Shown: positions 41,943 to 53,424 of the stretch, piece by piece
Position numbering within the stretch: position 1 is the first letter of the stretch
Layout: the number at the start of each line of letters is the position of its first letter
NCBI GenBank assembly: GCA_951799405.1
Contig: OX637356.1
Span: 8,703,229 to 8,767,228, forward strand
Direction of reading: 5' to 3'
DNA: 64,000 nt
Source: Agapetus fuscipes
Lineage: Eukaryota; Arthropoda; Insecta; Trichoptera; Glossosomatidae
Position numbers and translations under genes: made by a program
Notes under the pieces: model-generated
What the model was told of the DNA's origin: nothing
The model's database searches: none
Seen by the model: the letters and a program-made list of their open reading frames with translations, nothing else

Positions 41943-44900
41943 TTACTGCTGGACCAACACTTCGTAGTCGCAAGAGCTCTTCTCTTCTCCATCGAACGGG
42001 AAGTAACAGCAACCGTGACTGCGCTGGATCTGAAGATAAAAGAAGTAAAAAGGGTCAGTTCCATAGAGTAATAATAATACTAACTGTATGGTCAGTTACA
42101 ATCACAAATTAAAAGTAATGCCCACGACATGACCGGTCTAAGCCTTTGTTTTTATCAACAATGTGTCATCAGACGTGATTTTGACAAAATAAACAAGTCA
42201 ACCGTTTTCGTGAGCATGCTTTGGCAATGGCGGCTTCAAGGGCATGCAACCGATTGACACCTGTAATTCGAGGGATTGTCAACGACAGTCACTTCAAGAG
42301 ACGTCACAAGTCCGACCGAATCTTTTGGGGCGAGCTTGCAGTGACAATCTCGCAAAACGGCGACAGTAAAATAATATATCAACTGACTCATTCCTCATCA
42401 TTCCCCTATTCAATTAATGCTTATAATAACGAGTAAGAATATTTTTTATTTGACTAGTTGGTGTGTCTAACTTAAATTGAACCTCCAGGACCACATTTTG
42501 AAAGCATCAATTTTTCTCCTTTCTGCCACTTTGATGAGCCATGTTTCAGCAGCCTAGAGAAAATGGTGTGGACCAAACTCCTGACAAGCTTCACTTTGAA
42601 TTGTAGCTTTAGATCTTCACGGTCGGTGGTTAATAATGGAGAGCTGTTATCTTCCGAAATATGGTGTCGTGAGCCATCGGAGCTGGAGCAAGGGCTTCTG
42701 TTTCGTAATATTAATGCAACTGTTATATTTCAAAAGCTCAATTTTCGTGCTAAGGAACCTTACTAATGTTGTACATTAGTTCAAACTTTTCGGAGACGAA
42801 AACCCAAACATGAATAGGAGACTGACCTTTCCAGGGGTAAGAGCACCGTCTCTGTTGACCCTTCCAAGGTACAAGGGCTCTCCTTCAGCAGTCTGGCCGA
42901 CCTGGACGGCTCCATCAGGAATATTTCCACCCTGGGCCCAAACCCAATTTAAAGTGTAGGGAGTCAAAATCTGAAAAAGAACGGTTGGAAATATTGATAA
43001 ATCAGAGTAAAAGTGTATTTCAATCAAGATGATATTGCTTCCCGTATTTGCAAACAAACTCAATAGATTGAGAGTTCCAATGATTCAACAATCCTGCCAG
43101 TAGCCTACTCATGGGACAAAAGTACGATACAATTGGTAGGTTTTTGACATCTGTTGATGAATTACCAAAGGTCACCAGGTTTTCATTTTTACTGTTTAAT
43201 TGTTTAGTGTTTATTTGATTTAGGATATACTTTAATGTAATTAAATGTTTGTATTCCTTGACTTATAGGTTGGTATGAGGCTGACCACCCATACTGTAAA
43301 AAATTATTCACTTTGCCAATGTCACCCCTGTTTCAGGGAAGGTCGGCAAGAGTTGCAGGGCTTATGTTCATTTGAGATTGGGTTTTTATATTGTAGGTCC
43401 ACATGCGGCATGTGTTAGCGCGAACTTATACCTGTCTGCTTGTGGGAATGCGTTTAATATGAATCTGAAATGATATACATCTTTGCAGCTTAGATTTAGA
43501 TTTCAGATTTTTAGTACGTTTAACAAGGATTTAGTTCTATTGATAAGAAGATCTGCAATCTGCATTATTTTAATCAAAAGCATTTGCAAAATTTTCTGAG
43601 AGTCTTAACAGATTTTTCTCTTTGTGAGATTAGAAACCACTCAAAGACTTTTGATAGCTTCTCCAGACTAAAGTCTACTTATCAGATGTAAGTTTTTTGA
43701 TTCCAGGTAAGGTTCAAATTAATTACATGCGATGATACAAAGTGAATAGTTGTGCATCTGCCATAAAAGCTTGTTCATCTTAAAAGCAAATGTGGAACAT
43801 AACTTCAATGCACATGTAAAAGAGGTCACCATCCAGGAAACGATAAATATTAACTGCTAAAGAACAGAGAAGTTTGCTCTTTATTCTCTGAATGCCCAAC
43901 AATTCGTACATCATAAAAGAGTTGATAATTCTTCTTAAATATAGCGAATAAGGATTATGGTTTGTCTATTTTTATTATATTTGGTCAACCAGAAACCAGA
44001 TTGTCTACTTATTTTAATTGTGGTTATCCACATTCTTTTTATGAATACATTTTTGTGGTTAACAGAGTAAGTAAATGTTGTAAACACAAAGCAAACATTA
44101 AAACAGGAAGCTCGTTAAATCTAGATCATTCTTCACCAAAACAGAACACGTGATAAATAAAAAGGACATCAAAAAAAATACCCAACCAGTTTTTGCCGCG
44201 GCAATATTTTGAAGATTGAAAAAAGGTATCGAAATCCCAGCCCCGTATGCAGATAAAGCGTGTTAGTGACTCATTGGTGATTGCGTTATGAACTACTAGT
44301 GATTTGTGATTGAGTGGTGATAATTTAGTAAATTAATTGTGATAAGTACTTCACTCCCGCCACAGCAGAAGCAGCACCAACAAGAGTCGTCTTCAGCTTC
44401 AGGAGCTGTTTCAGTCACAAACACCTGAATCAATAACCAATTTACCAATTAGCAAAACTGATTGATGAGAAACAAGAATGACGATAAAAATCTATGGTGT
44501 TGTTAGATTTGTTTATATAAATCGATTGTTTAAGTAATTTTGTTGAATTTTAAAGTATGATCGATGATCGATGGACCGGTCCGTAGCTCAGTGGTAACAC
44601 TGCGGACTCTGAATGGGAAGGTTGTGGGTTCGATTCCCGGCGGAGCACAAAAAATATACCATTTGTATTTTCACATTTGCTCTTCGCTGGGTTGAAAAAT
44701 TCATAAAACCTTTACCAATGACTGGTCACCAAAGGTCCATCCAGCCTAACAGCAACTGGGTCTTGCTTGAGAATTGGCGCTTTGTAGCGACGACGATCAA
44801 GCTCGTAAAAAGGTCGATAGCTCAATTGGTAGAATGCTTGCATTCCATGCCGAGAGCAAGGGTTCGATCTCAAAGGTTTACTCAGCCTTCACAAGAAATG

Positions 44901-45563
44901 AGAACCAGCCCCCCCGGGAGCTGGGAAACCCCCACTTCAACTGAAAGTGGTTGGTGTGAGGCCGGCCCCCTTACCTGTAAAAATAAATAGGTACCGAAGC
45001 GCCACATGCGACCCCTTCGGGGATAACGCAGGCAAAAAGTTACACTATATGTGTAGCTTAGTTGCGTTTTATCGATGAAAAATTAATCTTTGGGTAGTTA
45101 GATGGCATGGAATTTTAGATATGGATGTGATAATTAAATGAAAAAATATATGTAAGAACACAGTTCCTAGGGTTTATAATTAAAAAAAGAAAATAAAGCA
45201 CATCGGGTAATGAAGGCAAGCATTCAAAGTAAGTTTTTTTTCCTAACTTAAAAAATAAATAATGATTGTTGGTGATGTATGAAATCTGTAAAATATAGAT
45301 AGGATTGGACCAAGCACTTATCCCTGAAGAACATCCGATTTAAAAGCAAAAATATGAAACCTCAAATTGATCCTTGATGACTTCTTCACCACCATATGCG
45401 ACGTATGCCACATTCTTGGCTGGGATGACCTTGGCTGGCAGCATATCACCTTGATGGTATGCTCTTCCAGCGTAGATAGCTGTGCCATCTTGGTCGTGTC
45501 CTACAAGCAATGCTCCAGGAACATCGCAAGCGGAAGAACTGGCGGGAACCCAACGATAGCCGA
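41943..45563 (-). CDS. DM9 two-repeat protein, core exons (DM9 gene 4)
   Basis: Minus exons: 45361-45563 (203 nt, phase 1/0), optional 44350-44424 (75 nt, 0/0), 42827-42970 (144 nt, 0/0), 41943-42029 (28 codons plus TAA). The product reads GYRWVPASSSACDVPGALLVG, AIYAGRAYHQGDMLPAKVIP and VAYGG...DQFE; then YTLNWVWAQGGNIPDGAVQVG, EPLYLGRVNRDGALTPGK; then RSHGCCYFPFDGEEKSSCDY and EVLVQQ. It is the closest paralogue of gene 3; intron DNA is also related (AACAGGAAGCTNGTTAAAT at 44103 and 36440). The exon at 48881-49222 upstream ends in phase 1 and fits directly, giving a predicted protein of about 260 residues, or 285 with the 75-nt exon. Introns hold R1, SINE-1 and SINE-2 copies. Confidence 0.85.
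42100..42480. other. Intron of DM9 gene 4, no feature seen
   Basis: A plus frame of 71 codons (42221-42436) shows no recognisable domain. Confidence 0.3.
43250..43505 (+). repeat. R1 copy, near full length
   Basis: TTCCTTGACTTATAGGTTGG to CTTTGCAGCTTAGATTTAGA; one of the cleanest copies, useful as a family reference. Confidence 0.85.
44350..44424 (-). CDS. Candidate Cys-rich cassette exon of DM9 gene 4
   Basis: 75 nt, acceptor GATTCAG at 44425, donor GTACTT from 44349, phase 0 at both sides. It encodes VFVTETAPEAEDDS followed by CWCCFCCGG and SE. Inserted after ...DQFE it would restore the usual FEV of a DM9 end and add an acidic plus five-Cys segment between the two DM9 repeats. Splicing is predicted, not shown. 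Confidence 0.5.
44574..44811 (+). mobile_element. SINE-1 copy, tRNA-headed, no 5S part
   Basis: Head GGTCCGTAGCTCAGTGGTAA (A box) and GGGTTCGATTCCC (B box) followed by the SINE-1 body, ending at AAGCTCGTA before the LINE-like tail. The head's acceptor stem is mispaired, so it is not a working tRNA gene. Confidence 0.8.
44812..45062 (+). mobile_element. SINE-2 copy
   Basis: Head GGTCGATAGCTCAATTGGTA ... GGGTTCGATCTC, then TTTACTCAGCCTTCACAAG, GAAGTGGTTGG-like and GGCCGGCCCCCTTACC, ending TTACACTATATGTGTAGC. Directly abuts SINE-1. Confidence 0.8.
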
Positions 45564-45794
45564 CTGAAATGTTAAGAAATCAGGAAAGTGAGCGGATAAT
45601 TCTAAAATGCCATAACTGTTTGGGGTTTTCCAGAAATTTTATGTTCTTAAATACGTCGATCCGATCTATGTACTTGCACAAATGATATTAAATTATGAAG
45701 TCACGCAGTTGGGTTTCTAGATACAATTAAATATACACCACAATTTTGTTATTGGACCCCAGTCACCTAAACCTGTGAATTTAGCCACTGTACT

Positions 45795-46250
45795 GTACTG
45801 TACTGTATCCTGCCGCCGTTCCACTAGGGGTGGCCGGTACCTCCGCAGATGCGCCTCCACTTTTTTCTGTCCTTACAAACCACTTTCATTTCCTCAATTT
45901 TCATCACCTTTTTCATAATACTCTTCTCTTATTCTCACTCTGCAGGTTCCATTCTTTCGCAATCTCACCTATTTGGTCTAACCATTCTTTCCTTGGCCTT
46001 CCCCTTTCGCGCTTTCCTCTGACATTTCCTTTGTACACTTTCTTCGTTAGTCGTTCATCATCCATTCTTTCGAGATGTCCGAACCATCTCATCGTACTTT
46101 TTTATACTTTCATTCTCATATTCTCTTTTATACCACACTCGTTCATCACCCAATCATTACGTACTCTATCATTCAGTGTCTTTCCAGCCATTGCTCTCAG
46201 GTAAGCCATTTCAACCGTACATACTTTACTCAGCCAGTCGAGAAAAAACT
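45795..46250 (-). pseudogene. LINE-B C-terminal fragment
   Basis: Minus: MRWFGHLERMDDERLTK-type and RGRPRKEWLDQIGEIAKEWN-like codons, with the end CCACCCCTAGTGGAACGGCGG and a (CAGTA)n tail at 45795-45815. Frameshifted. Confidence 0.75.
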
Positions 46251-46259
46251 AAATTTGTA

Positions 46260-46925
46260 ACTTCTTCCAACTCAATCAACATATTTTTGTTTACTCTGTT
46301 GCTATTTGAATTTTTCTTTCTATTTAGTCTTACAAAACATTTTGATTCAGTCATATTCATTCTTTTATTTACTGTTTTTGTATTGCCTCTCCCAAAATCG
46401 CAATGGACTTCATCATTCCTGGTTCAAAGATTCATATTCTTAAACAACTTAATTGCAAACCATATTATCATTTAAAGATCACACACCACGCAAATGAAAA
46501 CCAGGCACGTGTAAGTACCTAACTCATTTGTATTTTGCACTTTTTTAAGAATTATAATCATCAAAAAGTCGTATTTATTTTTTACCTTATCTGGCGTCTG
46601 ACATAAAATGATAAATTAATTCGAGGAATGATTTAAATGATACTCGTTTCATATCGCAGGTTTATGCTTGACTTTATCAAATTGTATGCCTACAACATGC
46701 TCGTTTTCACGCACGTATTTTTTTCTTATTTGGTTTATTTGTTAATTATTTTCGCTTTCAAAATTTATTTTTTTGGACGCATTAACTTTTGATCTTGATT
46801 TCAGTCAAAAACAATGCTCGAAGATCCATGAAACCTCGTGCCACAGGATTTTTTGCTGATACCCAAAACTTGATCGAACGTACATAAATGATTGAAATCT
46901 GAATGTTGACTCAAGAAACGGGGCT
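46260..46925. other. AT-rich spacer, no gene seen
   Basis: No supported feature. Confidence 0.4.
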
Positions 46926-46929
46926 TCTA

Positions 46930-48237
46930 TAATCTATAATCTATAATCTAAGTTGCAAGGATATATTCATTTAAAGCTCTCAGATGTATGCCCACAAACC
47001 AACAAGTGTAGTTCGCGCTTACAAATGCTGAATGTGTACTTACAAATAAAATCCAAACCTCAAATGAACATAAGCCCCACAACTTTTGCCGACCTTCCCT
47101 GAAACAGGGGTGACATTGGCAAAGTGAACCATTTTTTACAGTATGGGTGGTCAGCCTCATACCAACCTATAAGTCAAGGAATATGAATAATAAATTACAT
47201 TTAAATATAAAAAAGAACCAAACCTTACAAAGAAATCTATACAAAAAAAGTCAAAAATTTCCTATGCAAAAAATGTAGCAAATGAATACACCAACATTAG
47301 AAATCAACATTGCAGATTAGCCGCCACTTCTTCCTGTCCTTGCATACTTCTTTCATTTCATCCAGAGTCATAACCTTTTTCATACAAGTCCTCCTTTTAT
47401 TATGACTCTGGATATCCCATTCATTCGCTATTTCAGAGATTTGATCCTTCCATACTTTTCTCGGTCTTCCTCTACCACGACATCCATCTATTCTAGCAAC
47501 ATATGCTTTCTTCGTCAATCTTTCATCACTCATTCTCTCCAAATGCCCGAACCATCTTAACATACTTCTTTTAATCTTCACTTTCACACTTTCCCTTACA
47601 CCACATTCTTCTCTTACAAAATCATTCCTCACCCTGTCACTTCGTTTTTTCCCAATCATACTTCTTAGATAGTCCATTTCTACTGTATGGACTTTACTAA
47701 TTTCCCTTTCACTCACCGTCCAGGCTTCACTTCCATACATCAAGGTTGGCACTAGTATACCACCGTGCACCGCCAATCTAACATTTTTTGAGAGATTTTG
47801 GTTCTGGTGATGCAAGCGGTCGCACCCAGTACACACCTGCCTTTCATTATTCTTCTTTCAAATTCACCGGCCATTCTTCCATCTTTTTCAAACTTACTTC
47901 CCAAATATACAAACTCATTTACGACATCAACATTCATTCCATTAATTTTAAATTCATAATTCATATTTTCATCATCTCTTTCAAAAATCAAAACTTTCGT
48001 CTTTCTTGCATTCAACTTCAAATTATTACCTTTCAAAGCTTCGTTCAATCTAGAGAGCATCATTTGCAATTCTACTGCTGAATCAGATACAAGGACTGCA
48101 TCATCCGCATACAGTAGAACGCTTACTTTGCTCTCTCCTAGCATTAATCCACAATCATCAAGTCTAGCATCTCGAACACACTTGTCCGATGTCACAAAGA
48201 GCATAATTGATTTCACTTTTTTAAGCATTAGTGCCAT
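46930..48237 (-). pseudogene. LINE-B with its own 3' UTR (R1)
   Basis: On minus: VSVLLYADDAVLVSDSAVEL (catalytic YADD kept), LNARKTKVLIFE, VNEFVYLGSKFEKDGRM; a frameshift near 47800; then VPTLMYGSEAWTVSERE, MLRWFGHLERMSDERLTK and RGRGRPRKVWKDQISEIANE, ending WRLICNVDF-stop at 47297. A linker of about 110 nt leads to R1 (47185 down to 46930) in the same direction. Confidence 0.88.
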
Positions 48238-48239
48238 AA

Positions 48240-48650
48240 TCTCAAGAAAGTTACAACAATAAAGTCAACAACAATACTTTATTATAAAAACCGCAACCAT
48301 GATGTTAATGGGCACAAATTATTTTGAAAATAGTAGATTTCACGGATAAATTAATTTTCAAAAATATATGTACGTCATAGAATGTCGTAAAATTTACGAT
48401 TGTTGAAAATGAGTGATGGATGGACAGGGCAAAATAAAGGGAAGACAAGGTAGAGATTTAGAGGTATGAGAGCAGATGGATCCTGTTTGGGTCATGTCAC
48501 ATATGCCATGATTAAATTCTGAGACAATCTCCTGATGTCCACCAAAACAAAAATAAAGGTTTGTTTCGGAGATATGAGAAATAATAAGTATCTCATCATT
48601 CAACGAAAAACGTTAAGTTGACTGGCTCAAGATTAAAAGAGAACATCCCG
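48240..48650. other. Spacer, no gene seen
   Basis: No supported feature. Confidence 0.4.
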
Positions 48651-48651
48651 G

Positions 48652-49222
48652 CTAAAAAACCTGAGGAAGGGGCAGAAGCAAAAGATTGCTTTTTGTTTGG
48701 CAGTAACGAAAATAGGAATTGCCTTGAAGTGGCACAAAAAAGCGTGATTCACCAACTACGATTTTTTCAGCTCGCAAATCACATTTAGTGTAATTTCTTC
48801 CCGCATTTTCCCCTGAAAGGGTAAGTAGAAAGAAAGAAATTGTTAGTAGTTCAAGCACAACGGTTATCTTGACCACTCACCCTTTAGGCCTGAGTAGTCC
48901 CCAGGATGGTGTTCCTCATCTTTATTCCCATCCTGGGAAGGCGGAGGACCATTCACGTCCCAGCACGGAGCCGGGAAGCAGACGGCTGGATGGGGAGGGT
49001 AAGTCAATTGGAGATTCTGGTCAACAAACCCTGGTGGAGGCGGAGGACCTCTTTCATCCGAACCTTCTAGATTCGGGTAACTGAGACTCGCTGGGTTGGA
49101 GTGGTCGAATGGGACGGTTCCTTGGTTGGGTGGCTGATAGGGATTCATTGGATTATCTGGGTTGTACGATGGATGGAGAGGATTCACGGGATATGGAAGA
49201 CTTGGATATCCCGGAGGTGGAC
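48652..49222 (-). CDS. Pro-rich N-terminal exon with alternative terminal exon
   Basis: Exon 48881-49222 (342 nt, phase 1 at both ends) encodes GPPPGYPSLPYPVNPLHPSY, NPYQPPNQGTVPFD, then an acidic and Pro-rich part with PHPAVCFPAPCWD and HHPGDYSGLK. A donor GTGAGT follows. Only 68 nt later comes a strong acceptor (branch-like ACTAAC, T/C tract, CCCTTTCAG) and a second frame, 48652-48812, encoding ENAGRNYTKCDLRAEKIVVG and a hydrophobic end LLLLPLP before TAG. The same donor is equally in phase with DM9 exon 45361-45563. So the exon may serve two products: a short protein without DM9, or the N-terminus of DM9 gene 4. I do not recognise the 48652-48812 segment. Confidence 0.6.
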
Positions 49223-49229
49223 CTGCGTA

Positions 49230-50150
49230 AATATTTGAATCTTATCAAATTTTCAACTTATGAAATGAAACAAAAAAAATCAAATTGTTTCTGAAGTAGA
49301 ACCATATTCAGGGACGCAGCCAACAAGGTGGGAATGACAATAATGGTCACCAACTTCCGTAAAGGAGACGTCATCGAAAGAAGAAAAAAACTGAAATTGG
49401 GAAACTAGATGAATGTGTGTGCAAATACGTGAATACGAAAGAAAATAGTAAAACCGTTTAAAATGTCTCCAAATGCAATCTGAACATTAGCCGTTACTTC
49501 CTAACCATGACTAAAATAAAGACAGCGATAACTTTACCCAATATGTAAGCAACTCAACCAACAACTGCGGATTCTATCGAATACCATTTTTTCATAAATA
49601 TGTAAAGTTACTCTCACAAGTTTTTTTTTAAATAAGTGCAATAAATAAAAATTCCATATTCTCAAACATTACATTTATGCCACCAAAAACACATGCGTAA
49701 ATATCATTAAGAATGTATATTTAATTTTATAAGAAAATAACACCTGACAAATGTGTGCATATTTAAAGAAAATAATATTAATATTTGCAAATTTTAGTAC
49801 GACTCTGATATACAGAGGCGTCCTAATCACTAAAGGTATTCTGTTCTTGCCCATAGGCGCCAAAAATAAATAAAAAATCCATCAAAATTTTCAAATAATC
49901 CGAATATCATTAATTGAATTGCGTGCAGATAACATCCAAATATGAAAATAAAAAATACAGTTTGCAACTATGTTGTATTTTCAATTGCTTAGTTTTTATT
50001 TGCATAAAAGCAGTTTTATATTATTTGCCATATTATTATACACGCAAATATTTTTTTTTTTGATATTTCGGTCCAAAAGCAAAAAAAAAATACAACCTGA
50101 TGAAATATTATAAAGTCATTTACTTAAATATATTTTTAACGTGACTAACG
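49230..50150. other. AT-rich intron or spacer
   Basis: No exon or known repeat recognised. Confidence 0.4.
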
Positions 50151-50154
50151 TGAC

Positions 50155-50478
50155 TAAGTTACACATATAGTGTAACCTCTTACCGCGTTCTGCCTGAAGG
50201 GATCGCATGTGGCGAGTGGAACCTATTTATTTTTACGGGTAAAGAGGCCGGCCTTACGCTAACCACTTCAATTGAAGTGGTGGTTTCCCAGCTCCAGAGG
50301 GGAATGGTACTCATTTCAGCCTTCACAAAGGCTGAGTTAACCTTGCCGCTTTTTTAATTTCGGGTTTGAAATAAGCACCGAAACGGGAAATCATTTCTGA
50401 CACCCTCGGTGGGATTTGAACCCAAGCTCTCGGCATGGTATATGCAAACACTCTACCTACTGAGCTATCGACCGGAGT
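50155..50478 (-). mobile_element. SINE-2, most complete copy (about 324 bp)
   Basis: The minus strand begins TCCGGTCGATAGCTCAGTAG, with B-box-like GGGTTCAAATCCC, CCGTTTCGGTGCTTATTTC, GGCTGAAATGAGTACCA, GAAGTGGTTAGCGTAAGGCC and ending GGTTACACTATATGTG. It serves as the family reference. Confidence 0.85.
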
Positions 50479-50699
50479 GCTTGTCTTATTATTTTTTTTA
50501 TCATTTACTTAAAGTATTTACAAAGTGATACTTATTTATTGACGGTTTATTTTTTATCACGAAGCTTGACTAATAAACCACTATCGATCATGCTTATTAT
50601 ATAAAAGCAAATATTTAAACATGATAAATTGCACTTAATTGATAAAAAAAAAACAACCACTAGAAGAGTCACATTATCTTTTTTTTTAACTTTATGAAA

Positions 50700-50838
50700 C
50701 CTTAGCTTCAAATGAAGTGGTTGGCGTAAGGCCGGCCCCCTCTCCCGTAAAAGTAAATATGGGTCACGAATCGCCACATACGACCCCTTCGAAGATAATT
50801 TAGTCAAGAAGTTACACTATTTTTGTAGCTTAGTTGCG
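50700..50838 (+). mobile_element. SINE-2, 3' half
   Basis: GAAGTGGTTGGCGTAAGGCC to AAGTTACACTATTTTTGTAG; 5'-truncated. Confidence 0.75.
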
Positions 50839-51124
50839 TAGAGAATTGAGTTTTTTAAAGAAAACGCAATTTAAAACATAAAAAATATGAATGTCCTTTG
50901 AGAATTGATGAAATTTACCTTTCCGGGAGTAGAATAATTTATATGGTGAATGCTATGGGGAGTGAGCTTTTTTTGCCATGGAAAATATCAGCATTTTTTT
51001 TTATCAAATCATGATACAAGAATATGAAATAGTAAAAAAAATATTACTCTCGTTTTTAAAGTTTTATCATATAAAAAATAAATATCATAATTTAAATATC
51101 ACGTGACATTTGATAATAGTTATT

Positions 51125-51246
51125 TATGCCACTGCCAAGTAATGATAGTCTTTTTAACACGAGTGCTAGTTTGTGCCATGAGGCGCAGCCGAATGGCACA
51201 ATAGAAAGCACGAGTGTTACAAAGACTAATTACGTGCAGTGGCATA
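51125..51246. mobile_element. Fold-back element
   Basis: TATGCCACTGC at the left is inverted at the right; inner arms GTCTTTTTAACACGAGTGCT and AGCACGAGTGTTACAAAGAC, around GTGCCATGAGGCGCAGCCG. Confidence 0.75.
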
Positions 51247-51374
51247 CAATACTTTTTCTACGACCATGAGAGAATTAACAAAATAGTGAATAATAGTCAT
51301 TATAATGTACTCGTCCATTTGAAGTAATTAAAACCTTACCTTTGTCAAAACGTGTGATTTATCATTCCCTTCGA

Positions 51375-51610
51375 TTATCTAATCTAACCTAAGTTGTAAA
51401 AATAAATTATATTTAGGTTTCATATTGAATTCATGCCCACAAGCCGACACATATGTATAAGGTCGCGCTTTTACATCCTGCATATAAGCTTAAACATTCA
51501 AACCCAAAACTCAAATAAACATATTATGCCCTGCAGTTGTATTGGCAGGTGAACCAAATTTGTACAGCATAGGTGATCAACCTCATACTCACCTATTAAC
51601 CAAGTAACTT
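51375..51610 (-). repeat. R1 copy
   Basis: Plus-strand view: AATCTAACCTAAGTTGTAAA to AGGTGATCAACCTCATACTC; internal deletion of the CCCCTGTTTC block. Confidence 0.65.
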
Positions 51611-51797
51611 TTTGAGTTTGTTTATTTTTTGCGGTGAAATTTTTTGTATTGTTTTCCTTTCAAGCCTTTTATTTTCCATTGAAAAAAGGAAAGCTTTCTT
51701 TGGAGCAATCCGATAAATAAATTCGATAAATTTTAGCACTATTAACAATTTTTATTTGACTCTACACATAAAATATACTTATTTATTTTCATCTGAA

Positions 51798-51915
51798 CAG
51801 GGCTGAAAGTCTCATCACCACGGTAATTCCTACCTACCGAATATCACTAATATTGTATGAAGCCTAATCAGCTGATCGCTTGCGGCCATCTTGGATTGAC
51901 AGGTCTTCATACCCC
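51798..51915. mobile_element. MITE M1, right-truncated
   Basis: CAGGGCTGAAAGTCTCATC and CGGCCATCTTGGATTGACAG. Confidence 0.7.
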
Positions 51916-52519
51916 CATACAAGGTTGACATTTGAAATTAAAAAATGGTTCCAATTCTGACAATGCGCATGCGCACATGTTCATTTTAACACGGTTACCG
52001 GTTGCATAATGTAACATTATGCAACGGGTGTAGAAATGTATGGCATTGTGATTGCGTTAGCCGTTTTGTAATTAGTAAATTACCAAATGGGAGTAGAAAA
52101 AGTAGATTTTTGCAGTTGTGGAATTAGGAATCTGTTTTGTAATGATAAAATAATATCTATATTATCCACAGATGGCATATAAATCATGCTACACCAGTCA
52201 CCCATACAAATGCACTGTCGTATATTTACGACCATACTCCTTCAAACGAAAATCGCGCTGTCGTATAATATAATATACGGCTACACTCTCGAAAGGTTAA
52301 TTGAAATTTACTTTAATGAAATTTTACTCTTTTTTTTATATTTAAAACAACATGAAAAGATTTTGTTAAGAATATAATATTTCGCTTTATCGTTTTACCT
52401 CCTATTGGAACTATTTTTTAAAATAAACATTGTTTTAGATAAAATTCATATCATGAATAGTATAGAAAAAATATGAATAGATAATAAAAATTTGGTGATT
52501 TTCAAAGAACATACATTCA

Positions 52520-52600
52520 TGGCGTTAGGCCGGCCCTCTTGCGTGAAAAAATAAATAGGTTCCACTCCACCCCCTCTAGGACAACGCAGCAAGAAGCTAT
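52520..52600 (+). mobile_element. SINE-2, 3' fragment
   Basis: GGCGTTAGGCCGGCCCTCTT and GGACAACGCAGCAAGAAGC. Confidence 0.65.
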
Positions 52601-52607
52601 ACGATTT

Positions 52608-53039
52608 GTTTTCAAAAAAATGTTTCTTATACTTTTTGGCCTTAGTAAACCTAAATTGCAAAGTTAATTTTTTATATAACTTAAAAAATGACGCCACAAA
52701 AAAATATTTAAAATAACTCGTTTTTTTTCACATTTTTTTGTTCTAATTTTGTTGTTAAATATTTTGGAAATACTTTTGTTCTTCATAATTATAGAATGAT
52801 ACAATGTCTAGTAAGTCTATAGGGAGGTAATATGAACAGTTTTTGAGATCATATGAAAAAACTGTTTTCAAGAAATAAATTAATTAATTAGTTTTAGTTT
52901 TTTCATATTATCTTATAGTTATATAAAAAAAAATTAACTTTAAAATTTAGGTAAAAAATCATTTAACGTGCGTGATTTTTTCCATTAATGTCACTTATTT
53001 ACTAAGGCCATAGAGTATAAGAAACATTTTTTTGAAAAC
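52608..53039. mobile_element. MITE with about 42-bp TIRs
   Basis: The left end begins GTTTTCAAAAAAATGTTTCT and includes GGCCTTAGTAAA; the right end is its inverse with minor changes. The AT-rich interior has no frame of note. Confidence 0.75.
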
Positions 53040-53311
53040 AACGAGATTTTTTTGGAAGAGGAGTCTTAAATATAATCAAATTTTATTTTGAAAACCATTA
53101 AAATAATATCATTGACCCATTATATCATTCTCTCATTATAATGTATCGACTAAATAACATTTCACTAATTTCAATTATTGTTGTACTACTATTGTTTTCA
53201 TTTAAGTAAATTAATTGTAAAATGTGTAGCATTCGTTAGACATTATGTATGGAACTAAAAATACTAATTTTACGAATCGTATTGTAGAAAAAAATGGGAT
53301 TATTAACGTTT

Positions 53312-53422
53312 GGTCGAAGTCGTATTTGATGACAGCAGACAAATTGCTTCAGCGCGTTTACAACCTCGTTCATCTTCGCTGTAGAAGCTACTCGTCTCCT
53401 GATGACGTTTGATACGACTTCG
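53312..53422. repeat. Short imperfect inverted repeat
   Basis: GTCGAAGTCGTATTTGATGAC and GACGTTTGATACGACTTCGA-like arms. Confidence 0.5.
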
Positions 53423-53424
53423 AT

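Noticed and set aside
42221..42436. 71-codon plus-strand frame
   Set aside because: No domain, no splice support, and it lies in a DM9 intron on the other strand.
44574..44646. tRNA gene
   Set aside because: A and B boxes are good but the acceptor stem is mispaired and the sequence continues into the SINE-1 body shared with other copies.
48881..49222. Secreted silk- or cuticle-like protein
   Set aside because: Pro-rich sequence suggested it, but no signal peptide is visible and phase links it to the DM9 genes.
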